64,000 nt of DNA from Rhizobium sp. C4. GTDB taxonomy: Bacteria > Pseudomonadota > Alphaproteobacteria > Rhizobiales > Rhizobiaceae. A program made the position numbers and the translations under genes. Location of the stretch: positions 1-64,000 of the forward strand of contig NZ_JAJNCX010000001.1 of the NCBI RefSeq assembly GCF_021026315.1. The letters run 5' to 3'. The notes below the pieces were generated by a model that had not been told where the DNA came from, did no database searches, and was given only the letters and a program-made list of their open reading frames with translations. Of the stretch, positions 45,681 to 56,365 are shown in pieces. The first letter of the stretch is position 1; every line of letters starts with the position of its first letter.

Positions 45681-46688
45681 TTGCATCGCGTGAGCCTGCT
45701 ATCTGCGTTTTCGGCCGGAACGGTCGAAATTCGCAACCGAGTGATCCTCGCGCCCATGTCGGGCGTGACGGACCTGCCTTTCCGTAAACTCGCCTGGCGT
45801 TATGGCGCGGGCCTGACCGTGACCGAGATGGTGGCGAGTGGCGAACTCGTGCGGGACATGCGCGAATCGCGCCAGCGGCTCAAGGGCACAGGCGCGCGTC
45901 CGCACATTGTACAGCTGGCGGGCCGCGAGGCGCGCTGGATGGCGGAAGCCGCAAAGATAGCCGAAGGCGAGGGCGCGGACATCATCGACATCAACATGGG
46001 CTGCCCGGCCAAGAAGGTCATTGGCGGCTATTCCGGTTCTGCCCTGATGCGCGATCCGGATCTCGCACTGTCGCTGGTGGAAGCCACGGTCGCGGCAGTT
46101 TCCGTACCCGTGACGGTCAAGATGCGGCTCGGGTGGGACGAGACGTCGCTGAACGCGCCGGAGATCGCCAGGCGCTGCGAGGATGCGGGCGTCCAGATGA
46201 TCACCGTGCATGGACGCACCCGCATGCAGTTCTATGAAGGCAAGGCCGACTGGGACGCCATCCGCGCCGTGCGCGACGCGATCAGCCTTCCGCTCATTGC
46301 CAATGGCGACGTGGCCTCTGCGGATGATGCCGAAGAGATCCTGCGCCGCTCCGGTGCCGATGCGGTGATGGTCGGACGCGCGAGCCAGGGACAGCCCTGG
46401 CTTTGCGGCAAGATCGCCGGCGTCTGCGAAACCCCGGCCCAAGCCGAGATTGCGGACATTGCCGAGGAGCATTATCGCGACATGCTGTCCTTCTACGGGG
46501 TAGAAGGTGGGCTGCGCCATGCGCGCAAGCATGTTGGCTGGTATCTCGACCGGCACACCATATCGATGGAGCCGGCCGCCCGCGTGGCCATCATGACATC
46601 GCATGACCCGGAAGCCGTGGTGAGGGGGCTGCGCGAGGCGCTGCTTTCGGCCGAAGATTCGAGCGCCGAAATCGGAGAAGCCGCATGA
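45681..46688 (+). CDS. dusB: tRNA dihydrouridine synthase B
   Basis: Flavoenzyme that reduces uridine to dihydrouridine in tRNA D-loops. The 335-residue protein has the FMN-binding APMSGVTD block (about 24-31), catalytic C108 in [31 protein letters not shown] and [12 protein letters not shown]. It is the gene called nifR3 in older rhizobial work. No ATG suits the start: TTG 45681 is used here, and GTG 45690 in the same frame is the alternative; both lack a strong ribosome-binding site. Its stop overlaps the ntrB ATG (ATGA). Confidence 0.93.
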   Translation: MHRVSLLSAFSAGTVEIRNRVILAPMSGVTDLPFRKLAWRYGAGLTVTEMVASGELVRDMRESRQRLKGTGARPHIVQLAGREARWMAEAAKIAEGEGADIIDINMGCPAKKVIGGYSGSALMRDPDLALSLVEATVAAVSVPVTVKMRLGWDETSLNAPEIARRCEDAGVQMITVHGRTRMQFYEGKADWDAIRAVRDAISLPLIANGDVASADDAEEILRRSGADAVMVGRASQGQPWLCGKIAGVCETPAQAEIADIAEEHYRDMLSFYGVEGGLRHARKHVGWYLDRHTISMEPAARVAIMTSHDPEAVVRGLREALLSAEDSSAEIGEAA

Positions 46689-47827
46689 CCACCAAGCCGC
46701 CCGCCATGCCACTGGAATCGATGGAAGCACTTGCGCTGCCGGTTCTGAACGCGATCCAGAACCCTGTGATCATGCTGAACTCGGACGGCTATGTCGTCTT
46801 CGCCAACTGGGAGGCCGAGGCCTTTTTCGGGGCGAGTGCCACGCATCTGTCGCGTTACGTCATCGAGGCGCTGATCCCGTTCGGCAGCCCGCTTCTGGCG
46901 TTGATCGAGCAGGTGCGTGAACGCCGCGCGCCGGTCAACGAATATCGTGTCGACCTGTCGTCACCGCGCCTCGGATCCGACAAGCTGGTCGATATCTATG
47001 TCGCCCCGGTCCTGACGACGCCGGGTGCGGTGGTCGTCGTGTTCCAGGAACGCTCGATGGCCGACAAGATCGACCGGCAGCTGACACATCGCGCCGCTGC
47101 CCGCTCGGTGAGCGGCCTTGCCTCCATGCTGGCGCATGAGATCAAGAACCCGCTGTCCGGTATTCGCGGTGCCGCGCAGCTGCTCGAAACCTCCGTCGGC
47201 GAGGAAGACCGCTCGCTGACGCAGCTCATCTGCGACGAGACGGACCGGATCGTGTCGCTGGTCGACCGTATGGAAGTCTTCTCGGACGAGCGCCCGGTCG
47301 ATCGCATGCCGATCAACATCCACGTCGTGCTCGACCGCGTGAAGGCGATTGCGCAGGCCGGCTTTGCCCGCGACATCAAGTTTGTCGAGAACTACGACCC
47401 CTCGCTGCCACCGGTCTATGCCAATCGCGACCAGCTGGTTCAGGTCTTCCTCAACCTCGTGAAGAATGCGGCGGAAGCGATCGGCAACAAGCCGGATGGC
47501 GAGATCGTGCTGTCGACGGCCTATCGTCCGGGCATTCGTCTCTCGGTTGCCGGCACCCGCGAGAAGATCTCGCTGCCGCTGGAATTCTGCGTGCACGACA
47601 ATGGTCCCGGCGTCCCGCAGGACCTCGTGCCGCATCTTTTCGATCCCTTCATCACCACCAAGACAAACGGTTCCGGTCTCGGTCTCGCCCTTGTCGCCAA
47701 GATCATTGGCGCGCATGGCGGCATTGTCGAATGCGACAGCCAGACCAACCGTACCACGTTCCGCGTTCTCATGCCCGTTTCCACGGATACGGCTGACAAC
47801 GCGCGCAATGACGAACAGGCAGGATAA
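46685..47827 (+). CDS. ntrB: Nitrogen regulation sensor kinase NtrB
   Basis: Cytoplasmic histidine kinase/phosphatase that controls NtrC according to nitrogen status via PII. The 380-residue protein has an N-terminal PAS domain (about 15-120), the phosphorylation H151 in [15 protein letters not shown] and the HATPase domain with [20 protein letters not shown] and [11 protein letters not shown]. It lacks membrane spans. The gene overlaps dusB by four bases and is five bases from ntrC. Confidence 0.96.
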   Translation: MTTKPPAMPLESMEALALPVLNAIQNPVIMLNSDGYVVFANWEAEAFFGASATHLSRYVIEALIPFGSPLLALIEQVRERRAPVNEYRVDLSSPRLGSDKLVDIYVAPVLTTPGAVVVVFQERSMADKIDRQLTHRAAARSVSGLASMLAHEIKNPLSGIRGAAQLLETSVGEEDRSLTQLICDETDRIVSLVDRMEVFSDERPVDRMPINIHVVLDRVKAIAQAGFARDIKFVENYDPSLPPVYANRDQLVQVFLNLVKNAAEAIGNKPDGEIVLSTAYRPGIRLSVAGTREKISLPLEFCVHDNGPGVPQDLVPHLFDPFITTKTNGSGLGLALVAKIIGAHGGIVECDSQTNRTTFRVLMPVSTDTADNARNDEQAG

Positions 47828-47832
47828 GCCCC

Positions 47833-49287
<1,455 letters not shown>

Positions 49288-49437
49288 TTAGGGCTTGCCA
49301 GGCGTTGCAATTTCGCCACAATATGTTGCTTGAAAGTCACGACTTTCAGCGTGACTCGTCGGATTCGCTTTGCCGAACACCGGCATGGGCGACCGTCTAC
49401 CGTTGCTGGTCATCGGGTAGGCCTGGAGAATGTATTG

Positions 49438-51708
49438 ATGGCAGGCAGCATCGCTGCATCGGAAGACGATAGCGCGACAGGGTTAGGCGCGCAGGATCGG
49501 CGCGCCTATTTCGCGCTGCCAGGCCTGATCCTGGCCGGCGGGGCGCTGACCTCGTCCGTCATTACCCTTTTCGTGCTTCTGGGTCTCACGCCGATCGCGC
49601 CGGAAACGGATGTCGTCATCGCATCCGCCGTGATCAACGGGCTTTTCGTCTTCGGGCTCATGTATCTGATCGGTCGCGAAGTGCTGCGGCTGATCAAGGC
49701 ACGCCGGCGCGGGCGTGCCGCGGCGCGTCTGCATGTTCGCATCGTCTCGCTCTTTTCGATCGTGGCCATCCTTCCCGCCGTTCTGGTCGCGATTTTCGCA
49801 TTGTTCACGCTGCAGGCCGGCCTTGATCGCTGGTTCTCGATCCGCACCCAGTCGATCGTCAATTCTTCCATTAACGTCGCGCAGGCCTATGTGCTGGAGA
49901 ATGCCAGCTATCTACAGGGCCAGACGGCGTCGATGGCGAATGACCTCGACCGCAACCGCGCACTCTACAGTCTCGACCGTACCGGGTTCATCGATCTGAT
50001 GACCCGGCAGGCGCGGGGGCGCGGGATGCTCGGCGCATTTCTCGTGCGTTCGGATGGCAGCGTCATCGTGCAGGCGGAAATCGAGACCGAGAAACCGCTT
50101 CCGGCCATTCCGAAGGATGCGCTCGACAGTTCAGTTGCCGGACAGCCGACACTGATCCCGCCCGGGGTGACCAACCTCGTGGGTGCGGTGATCAAGCTCG
50201 ATGAAATTCCGGGCTCCTATCTCTACACGATCCGCGCCGTCGACCCGAACGTCATGTCGGCGCTGCGGTTGATGGAAGAGAATACCCAGGAATACCGGGC
50301 GATGGAGGCGGGGCGCGTGTCCCTGCAGGTCGCCTTTGGCATTCTCTATCTCGGCTTTGCGCTGATCGTGCTGCTCGCCGCCATCTGGACCGCAATCGCG
50401 ATTGCCGACCGACTGGTGCGCCCGATCCGGCTTCTCATCAGTGCGGCAGACAGCGTGGCCACCGGCAACTTGAACGTGATCGTGCCGGTTCGCGCCGCAG
50501 ACGGCGACGTCGGCAACCTGTCGCGCACCTTCAACAAGATGATCGCCGAAATCCGTTCTCAGCGCGACGAAGTTCTCGCCGCCAAGGACGAGGTGGACGA
50601 CCGCCGGCGCTTCATCGAAGCCGTGCTTTCGGGCGTCAACGCGGCGGTGATCGGTGTCGAGGAGGACGGTCGCATCACGGTCGCGAATCCCTCGACCGAG
50701 GTCTTTGTCGGCCGGCCGGCGGATGACATCGTCGGGCATACGCTGGGTGAGCTTTCGCCCGATGTCGACGAGGTGTTTGCCGAGGCCGTGGCCCGGGGGC
50801 GTGCGAGCTATCGCCGACAGATCAACCTTCGCATCAATGGCCGCGAGCGGACGCTGAACGTCCAGATGACGCGGGAGGAATCCGATGAGGCCAAGAGCGC
50901 CTGGGTTCTGACCATCGACGACATTACCGATCTCGTGCTGGCACAGCGCTCGACCGCCTGGGCGGATGTGGCGCGCCGCATTGCGCATGAAATCAAGAAC
51001 CCGCTGACGCCGATCCAGCTTTCGGCGGAACGGATCCGCCGCCGCTATGGCAAGCAGATCAACCAGGATGACCGCGAGGTCTTCGACCAGTGCACGGACA
51101 CGATCGTCCGGCAGGTGGGTGACATTGGACGCATGGTGGACGAGTTCTCCTCGTTTGCCCGCATGCCGAAACCGACCAAGGCGGCCTGCGACCTGCGCGA
51201 TATCCTCAAGGACGCTGTCTTCCTGCGCGAGATGGGCAATACGCATGTGCGTTTCGAGAAGGATCTGGGCGACGTACCGCTCGACGGCGTGTTCGATTCG
51301 CGCATGCTCGGCCAGGCCTTCGGCAATCTGGTGAAGAACGCGGTGGAGGCGATCGAAGCCTTGCCGGCGGGGGCAGCGCGCGAGGAAAACCGCATCATGG
51401 TCCGGGCGCGCGCGGACGGCTCCGGCGAGCGCTTCGTCGTCGACATCATAGACAACGGCAAGGGGCTGCCGACCGAGAACCGCAACAGCATTCTCGAGCC
51501 CTATATCACGATGCGCGAAAAGGGCACCGGCCTCGGCCTCGCCATCGTCAAGAAGATCATCGAGGAACACGGCGGCGAGCTTGAACTGCACGACGCGCCG
51601 GAAGAATTCGACGATGGGCGCGGCGCGATGATCCGGGTGTATCTGCCCCGGACGGAAGCCGCCCAGCATGTCGAAACGGAAATGAAGGAAGCAGCCAATG
51701 GCGTCTGA
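49438..51708 (+). CDS. ntrY: Nitrogen regulation sensor kinase NtrY
   Basis: Membrane-bound histidine kinase partner of NtrX. The 756-residue protein has about three N-terminal spans in residues 20-130 and a periplasmic sensor part. A further span (about 300-330) leads into a HAMP domain, followed by PAS (about 390-480) and the H-box [19 protein letters not shown]. The HATPase domain has NLVKNAVEAIEA and EKGTGLGLAIVKK. ATG 49438 follows GGAG by 10 bases; an upstream ATG at 49330 is in frame but would add 36 residues atypical of the family. Confidence 0.95.
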   Translation: MAGSIAASEDDSATGLGAQDRRAYFALPGLILAGGALTSSVITLFVLLGLTPIAPETDVVIASAVINGLFVFGLMYLIGREVLRLIKARRRGRAAARLHVRIVSLFSIVAILPAVLVAIFALFTLQAGLDRWFSIRTQSIVNSSINVAQAYVLENASYLQGQTASMANDLDRNRALYSLDRTGFIDLMTRQARGRGMLGAFLVRSDGSVIVQAEIETEKPLPAIPKDALDSSVAGQPTLIPPGVTNLVGAVIKLDEIPGSYLYTIRAVDPNVMSALRLMEENTQEYRAMEAGRVSLQVAFGILYLGFALIVLLAAIWTAIAIADRLVRPIRLLISAADSVATGNLNVIVPVRAADGDVGNLSRTFNKMIAEIRSQRDEVLAAKDEVDDRRRFIEAVLSGVNAAVIGVEEDGRITVANPSTEVFVGRPADDIVGHTLGELSPDVDEVFAEAVARGRASYRRQINLRINGRERTLNVQMTREESDEAKSAWVLTIDDITDLVLAQRSTAWADVARRIAHEIKNPLTPIQLSAERIRRRYGKQINQDDREVFDQCTDTIVRQVGDIGRMVDEFSSFARMPKPTKAACDLRDILKDAVFLREMGNTHVRFEKDLGDVPLDGVFDSRMLGQAFGNLVKNAVEAIEALPAGAAREENRIMVRARADGSGERFVVDIIDNGKGLPTENRNSILEPYITMREKGTGLGLAIVKKIIEEHGGELELHDAPEEFDDGRGAMIRVYLPRTEAAQHVETEMKEAANGV

Positions 51709-53062
51709 TATTCTTATCGTGGACGACGAACAGGACATCCGCGAAGTGGTGTCCGGTATCCTTTCGGATGAGGGGCATGAAACCCGCACCGCGCATGACA
51801 GCGACAGCGCGCTGGCCGCCATCAGCGACCGCGTGCCGCGCCTGATCTTCCTCGACATCTGGATGCAGGGCAGCAAGCTCGACGGGCTGGCGCTGCTGGA
51901 CGAGATCAAGGCGCGCCATTCCGATGTACCGGTGGTGATGATTTCCGGCCATGGCAATATCGAAACCGCCGTCTCGGCCATCCATCGCGGCGCCTATGAC
52001 TTCATCGAGAAGCCGTTCAAGGCCGACCGACTGATCCTCGTTGCGGAACGGGCGCTGGAAAACTCGCAGCTGCGCAAGGAAGTCAGCGAACTCAAGAAGC
52101 GTTCCGGCGATCCGGTGGAACTGATAGGCACCTCTGTTGCCGTCTCGCAGCTTCGCCAGACGATCGAGAAGATTTCGCCGACCAACAGCCGCATCATGAT
52201 CCTCGGCCCCTCCGGCTCCGGCAAGGAGCTGGTGGCGCGCATGATCCACAAGAAGTCGTCGCGTTCCGACGGTCCGTTCGTGGCGCTGAATGCGGCGACG
52301 ATCACGCCGGACCGCATGGAAATGGCGCTGTTCGGCACGGAAGGACAGCCGGGCCAGCCGCGCCGCACGGGCGCTCTGGAAGAGGCCCATCGCGGCACCC
52401 TCTATCTCGACGAAGTCGGCGAAATGCCGCGTGAGACGCAGAACAAGATCCTGCGCGTGCTGGTCGACCAGCAGTTCGAGCGCGTCGGTGGCTCCAAGCG
52501 GGTGAAGGTGGATGTGCGCATCATCTCCTCGACCGCCTACAATCTGGAAAACCAGATCGGCGAGGGGCGTTTCCGCGAGGATCTCTATCATCGCCTCGCC
52601 GTCGTTCCGATCAAGGTGCCGGCGCTCGCCGAACGGCGCGAGGACATTCCCTTCCTCGTCGATCTCTTCATGCGCCAGATCAGCGAACAGGCCGGCATGA
52701 AGGCGCGGCGCGTGGCCGACGATGCGCTCGCCGTTCTGCAGGCGCATGACTGGCCGGGCAATATCCGCCAGCTGCGCAACGTCATCGAGCGCGTGCTGAT
52801 CCTGACGAGGCCGGAAGGCGGCGACATGACGATCACGGCGGATCACCTTCCGCCCGATGTGGTGGACATGATGCCGAAGATCTCGGCGCAGGGCGACCAG
52901 CACATCATGACGCTGCCGCTGCGCGAGGCACGCGAACTCTTCGAGCGCGACTATCTGATGGCGCAGATCAACCGTTTCGGCGGCAATATCTCGCGCACGG
53001 CAGAATTCGTCGGCATGGAGCGCTCGGCACTGCATCGCAAATTGAAGTCCCTGGGCGTTTAA
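51698..53062 (+). CDS. ntrX: Nitrogen regulation response regulator NtrX
   Basis: A 454-residue NtrC-family regulator with a receiver domain (D53 in FLDIWMQG), AAA+ domain and C-terminal helix-turn-helix (GGNISRTAEFVGMERSALHR). The sigma-54 contact motif GAFTGA is missing; the corresponding loop reads TEGQPGQPRRTGAL. The Walker A is GPSGSGKEL. Alphaproteobacterial NtrX is known to lack GAFTGA and likely acts without sigma-54. The start overlaps ntrY by 11 bases. The pair has been linked to redox and envelope control as well as nitrogen. Confidence 0.95.
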   Translation: MASDILIVDDEQDIREVVSGILSDEGHETRTAHDSDSALAAISDRVPRLIFLDIWMQGSKLDGLALLDEIKARHSDVPVVMISGHGNIETAVSAIHRGAYDFIEKPFKADRLILVAERALENSQLRKEVSELKKRSGDPVELIGTSVAVSQLRQTIEKISPTNSRIMILGPSGSGKELVARMIHKKSSRSDGPFVALNAATITPDRMEMALFGTEGQPGQPRRTGALEEAHRGTLYLDEVGEMPRETQNKILRVLVDQQFERVGGSKRVKVDVRIISSTAYNLENQIGEGRFREDLYHRLAVVPIKVPALAERREDIPFLVDLFMRQISEQAGMKARRVADDALAVLQAHDWPGNIRQLRNVIERVLILTRPEGGDMTITADHLPPDVVDMMPKISAQGDQHIMTLPLREARELFERDYLMAQINRFGGNISRTAEFVGMERSALHRKLKSLGV

Positions 53063-53103
53063 AGCAAAGCGCCCGGTCTCTTTCGTTCATTCGGAAATCG
53101 TCA

Positions 53104-53967
53104 ATGTCCAGAATTGCCTATGTCAATGGCCGCTATGTGCAGCATGCGGATGCCTCCGTTCATATCGAGGATCGCGGCTATCAGTTTGCCGATGGGGTCT
53201 ATGAAGTCTGCGAGGTCCGCCACGGCATGATCGTGGACCTGACGCGCCACCTTGACCGGCTCGGCCGCTCTCTATCGGAACTCTCGATCGACTGGCCGAT
53301 GGATCGCCGGGCACTGACGCTGGTCATCCGGCAGGTGCTGCGGAAGAACGGCGTGACGAACGGCATGTTCTACATGCAGGTGACGCGCGGTGTCGCCAGG
53401 CGCGACCACGCCTATCCGGCGCATGCGGTGAAGCCCTCCATCGTCATCACCGCGAAGAACACCGACCGCAAGGCAATCGACAAGAAAAATGCCGACGGCA
53501 TCCGCGCCATCACGCTGCCGGACAACCGCTGGGACCGCGTGGACATCAAGACCGTGGGCCTTCTGCCCAACGCCATGGCGCGTCAGGCGGCCAAGGTGGC
53601 AGGCGCGCAGGAAGCGATCTATGTTGATGCCGAAGGCTACGTGACGGAGGGTGCTGCCACCAATGTCTGGATGGTCGGAACCGATGGCGTGCTGCGCACG
53701 CGGCCGGCCGAACACGGCATTCTGCGCGGGATTACCCGCACGACGCTTCTCGATGTGGCGAAGCGGGACGGGATCGAAATCCGTGAAGAGCGTTTCACTG
53801 TCGAGGATATGCTGAACGCCCGCGAGGTCTTCATCACGGCGGCGACAAGTATCTGTTTTCCCGTCGTTTCCATCGACGGCAAGACGATCGGCAATGGTCA
53901 CCCCGGACTTGTGTCAAAGCAGATCAGAGAAGCCTTTTTCGACATTGCGGAAAAGACATTGATTTGA
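53104..53967 (+). CDS. D-amino-acid aminotransferase
   Basis: A 287-residue fold-type IV PLP aminotransferase of the D-alanine aminotransferase group. Markers are DRGYQFADGVYEV at 23-35, K149 in DIKTVGLLPNAMA as the PLP lysine, EGYVTEGAATNVW and the LRGITR segment. It makes D-glutamate or interconverts D-amino acids for cell-wall supply; branched-chain transamination is a less likely alternative. The position between ntrX and hfq is conserved in rhizobia. Confidence 0.88.
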   Translation: MSRIAYVNGRYVQHADASVHIEDRGYQFADGVYEVCEVRHGMIVDLTRHLDRLGRSLSELSIDWPMDRRALTLVIRQVLRKNGVTNGMFYMQVTRGVARRDHAYPAHAVKPSIVITAKNTDRKAIDKKNADGIRAITLPDNRWDRVDIKTVGLLPNAMARQAAKVAGAQEAIYVDAEGYVTEGAATNVWMVGTDGVLRTRPAEHGILRGITRTTLLDVAKRDGIEIREERFTVEDMLNAREVFITAATSICFPVVSIDGKTIGNGHPGLVSKQIREAFFDIAEKTLI

Positions 53968-53983
53968 TACGAGTCTTCTATTG

Positions 53984-54005
53984 CCGCAAAAGTGAGGGTT
54001 TGCGG
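53984..54005 (+). promoter_or_regulatory. Hairpin upstream of hfq
   Basis: CCGCAAA (53984-53990) and TTTGCGG (53999-54005) form a perfect 7-base stem around an 8-base loop, 61 bases before the hfq ATG and 16 bases after the aminotransferase stop. It could be a weak terminator or a leader stem for hfq autoregulation. Confidence 0.35.
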
Positions 54006-54066
54006 GGACATCATTTCATTCCAAGCGGCGTCCCGAACGCCGGCACATAAGAAAGTAGCGGCGCAT

Positions 54067-54306
54067 ATGGCGGAACGTTCTCAGAACCTCCAGGACCTGT
54101 TTCTCAACACCGTCAGAAAGCAGAAGATTTCGCTGACGATCTTCCTGATCAACGGCGTGAAGCTCACGGGCGTTGTGACGTCCTTCGACAATTTCTGCGT
54201 CCTTCTGCGCAGGGATGGTCATTCCCAGCTGGTTTACAAGCACGCGATCTCGACTATCATGCCCGGCCAGCCCGTGCAGATGTTCGAAGGTGAAGACGCG
54301 GGCTAA
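54067..54306 (+). CDS. hfq: RNA chaperone Hfq
   Basis: Hexameric RNA-binding protein that pairs small RNAs with mRNAs. The 79-residue protein begins [14 protein letters not shown] and contains the Sm1 block [18 protein letters not shown] and the Sm2 block [11 protein letters not shown], so it is complete and of rhizobial length. ATG 54067 is the family start; an in-frame ATG at 53992 lies too far upstream. The same frame stays open after its TAA into hflX. Confidence 0.97.
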   Translation: MAERSQNLQDLFLNTVRKQKISLTIFLINGVKLTGVVTSFDNFCVLLRRDGHSQLVYKHAISTIMPGQPVQMFEGEDAG

Positions 54307-54381
54307 CGGATAAAAGCCATTTCAGACGAATTTGACACGACCGACGCTGCCGGCGCGGAACACGACGTTCCGCGCGACGAC

Positions 54382-55698
54382 ATGCGTGCGCTTGTCGTTG
54401 TGCCGGTGCTGAAGCACCCGCACCCGAAGGGCGAGACCGCGACCACGGCTCCCCGCTCCAACGAAGCCAAGCTGGAAGAAGCCATCGGCCTTGCCCGCGC
54501 CATCGATCTCGAGATCGCGGGCGGCATCATCGTGAGCGTCTCGCAGCCGCGCCCGGCGACCCTGATGGGCACTGGCAAGGTGGAAGAGATCGGCGAGATG
54601 GCCAAGGCCGAGAATGCCGGCCTGATCATCGTCGATCATCCGCTGACACCGGTGCAGCAGCGCAATCTTGAGCGTGAATGGAAGGCCAAGGTCATCGACC
54701 GCACGGGCCTCATCCTTGAAATCTTCGGCCGCCGCGCCTCCACCAAGGAAGGCACGCTGCAGGTCGAGCTTGCGCATCTGAATTATCAGAAGGGCCGTCT
54801 CGTTCGCAGCTGGACCCACCTTGAACGCCAGCGCGGTGGCGCGGGCTTCATGGGCGGCCCCGGTGAAACGCAGATCGAAGCCGATAGACGTGTGCTGCAG
54901 GACAAGATCGTCAAGCTGGAGCGCGAGCTGGAACAGGTGCGTCGTACGCGCCAGTTGCACCGGGCCAAGCGCCGCAAGGTGCCGCATCCGATCGTGGCTC
55001 TCGTCGGCTATACGAACGCAGGCAAATCGACCCTGTTCAACAGGATCACAGGTGCCGGCGTTCTTGCCGAGGACATGCTGTTTGCCACGCTCGACCCGAC
55101 GCTGCGCCGTATGAAGCTGCCGCAGGGTCGCACGGTGATCCTGTCCGACACGGTGGGCTTCATTTCCGACCTTCCGACGCATCTCGTCGCCGCCTTCCGC
55201 GCGACGCTGGAAGAGGTGCTGGAAGCCGATCTCATCCTGCATGTGCGCGACATGTCCGATCCGGACAATGCGTCGCAGGCGGGCGACGTCATGCGCATCC
55301 TGACCGATCTCGGCATCGAGGGGCAGGAGGCGGAAGACCGCATTCTCGAAGTCTGGAACAAGATCGACCGGCTGGAGCCGGAGGCCCATGAGGCCATTGC
55401 CGACAAGGCCGCCGCCACCGCCAATGTCCGCGCCATTTCGGCCGTGACAGGCGAGGGCGTCGATGCGCTCATGGAAGAAATCAGCCGCCGCATTTCCGGC
55501 GTGATGACCGAAGTGACCATCGACATTTCACCCGACAAACTGTCACTGCTGCCCTGGCTCTATGCCAACGCCATGGTCGATGAACGCCACGACCAGGAAG
55601 ACGGCTCGGTGAGCCTCGATATCCGGATATCGGCGGCGTCCTCGGGCGAGCTGGAGCGCAAGCTCGGGACGGTGAAGTCGAAGAAGGATGAGTGGTAG
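54382..55698 (+). CDS. hflX: GTPase HflX
   Basis: Ribosome-associated GTPase involved in rescuing stalled ribosomes. The 438-residue product from ATG 54382 has an N-terminal HflX domain with GTGKVEEI and LEIFGRRASTKEGTLQVEL, a coiled linker and a G domain with G1 GYTNAGKST at 209-217, G3 DTVGF and G4 NKID. The 21 in-frame codons before this ATG (from 54319) also read as plausible protein and contain no ATG, GTG, TTG or CTG, so the real start is uncertain (see findings). No ribosome-binding site precedes ATG 54382. Confidence 0.93.
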   Translation: MRALVVVPVLKHPHPKGETATTAPRSNEAKLEEAIGLARAIDLEIAGGIIVSVSQPRPATLMGTGKVEEIGEMAKAENAGLIIVDHPLTPVQQRNLEREWKAKVIDRTGLILEIFGRRASTKEGTLQVELAHLNYQKGRLVRSWTHLERQRGGAGFMGGPGETQIEADRRVLQDKIVKLERELEQVRRTRQLHRAKRRKVPHPIVALVGYTNAGKSTLFNRITGAGVLAEDMLFATLDPTLRRMKLPQGRTVILSDTVGFISDLPTHLVAAFRATLEEVLEADLILHVRDMSDPDNASQAGDVMRILTDLGIEGQEAEDRILEVWNKIDRLEPEAHEAIADKAAATANVRAISAVTGEGVDALMEEISRRISGVMTEVTIDISPDKLSLLPWLYANAMVDERHDQEDGSVSLDIRISAASSGELERKLGTVKSKKDEW

Positions 55699-55719
55699 GC
55701 TGCCTACTCTGTGCGTGCT

Positions 55720-55747
55720 TTGATCGAGTGCGTTCCTGTGTTATTTT
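55720..55747 (+). promoter_or_regulatory. Candidate promoter of the parDE pair
   Basis: TTGATC (55720-55725) and TATTTT (55742-55747) with a 16-base spacer fit a housekeeping promoter, 23 bases before the antitoxin start. An AGGAG ribosome-binding site follows at about 55757. Confidence 0.4.
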
Positions 55748-55769
55748 CGCATGAACAGGAGCTTGATCC

Positions 55770-56072
55770 ATGTCGAGAACACGCGCGCTCACCATCGAAT
55801 TGCCTGAAGAAATGGCAGATATGATTGCCGAAAAGGTGCGCTCGGGAGAGTACCAGAGCGAGAGCGACGTTGTGGTCGATGGGCTGCTGTCCTTGGTTTT
55901 CGAAGACGGGCCGCATCAGGCAGAGATTGATCGGTGGATGAAGACGGAGATGGTTCCGATGCTTGAAGCCATTGACGCCGATCCTTCGCTGCTCATCCCG
56001 ATCGAGGAAGCATGGGAACAGATCGAGGGTCATATGGATCGAGCCGCAAAGAACGCAGGCTATCGTGAATGA
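55770..56072 (+). CDS. ParD-family antitoxin
   Basis: A 100-residue ribbon-helix-helix antitoxin. The N-terminus RALTIELPEEMADMIAEKV followed by GEYQSESDVVVDGL is the ParD DNA-binding domain. The acidic C-terminus, longer than usual, would wrap the toxin. It autoregulates the operon in known systems. It overlaps the toxin gene by four bases (ATGA at 56069). Confidence 0.88.
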   Translation: MSRTRALTIELPEEMADMIAEKVRSGEYQSESDVVVDGLLSLVFEDGPHQAEIDRWMKTEMVPMLEAIDADPSLLIPIEEAWEQIEGHMDRAAKNAGYRE

Positions 56073-56365
56073 AGCACCGCGTCGTTCTCTCCTCGTCTGC
56101 GGTATCTGATGTCAATGAAATCTTTGATTACATTCTTGCTGAAGCAGGCGAGCGGATTGCGCGTGACTATATCGGGAGGATGCGAGACTTTCTTCAGCGT
56201 CTCGAGTTGTTTCCGCATCGAGGGACAGTGATCAATAACGACAGCAACATGAGAAGCGTCGGTTATGAGCGCCGCGCGACAGTGATCTTTCGCGTCGAAA
56301 ACGGTCAGGTAACAATCCTTCGTGTCTTCCATCGAGGCCGCAATATCGACCTGGATGAGATCTAG
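56069..56365 (+). CDS. ParE-family toxin
   Basis: A 98-residue toxin beginning MKHRVVLSSSAVSDVNEIFDYI, with the ParE core RMRDFLQRLELFPHRGTVI, VGYERRATVIFRV and the C-terminal VTILRVFHRGRN. ParE toxins inhibit DNA gyrase. The gene follows parD with a four-base overlap. Its stop TAG (56363-56365) overlaps the mazG stop in a shared CTAG. Confidence 0.88.
   Translation: MKHRVVLSSSAVSDVNEIFDYILAEAGERIARDYIGRMRDFLQRLELFPHRGTVINNDSNMRSVGYERRATVIFRVENGQVTILRVFHRGRNIDLDEI

Noticed and set aside
53992-54066. Longer Hfq start at ATG 53992
   Set aside because: It would add 25 residues unlike any Hfq; the family start MAERSQ at 54067 is standard.
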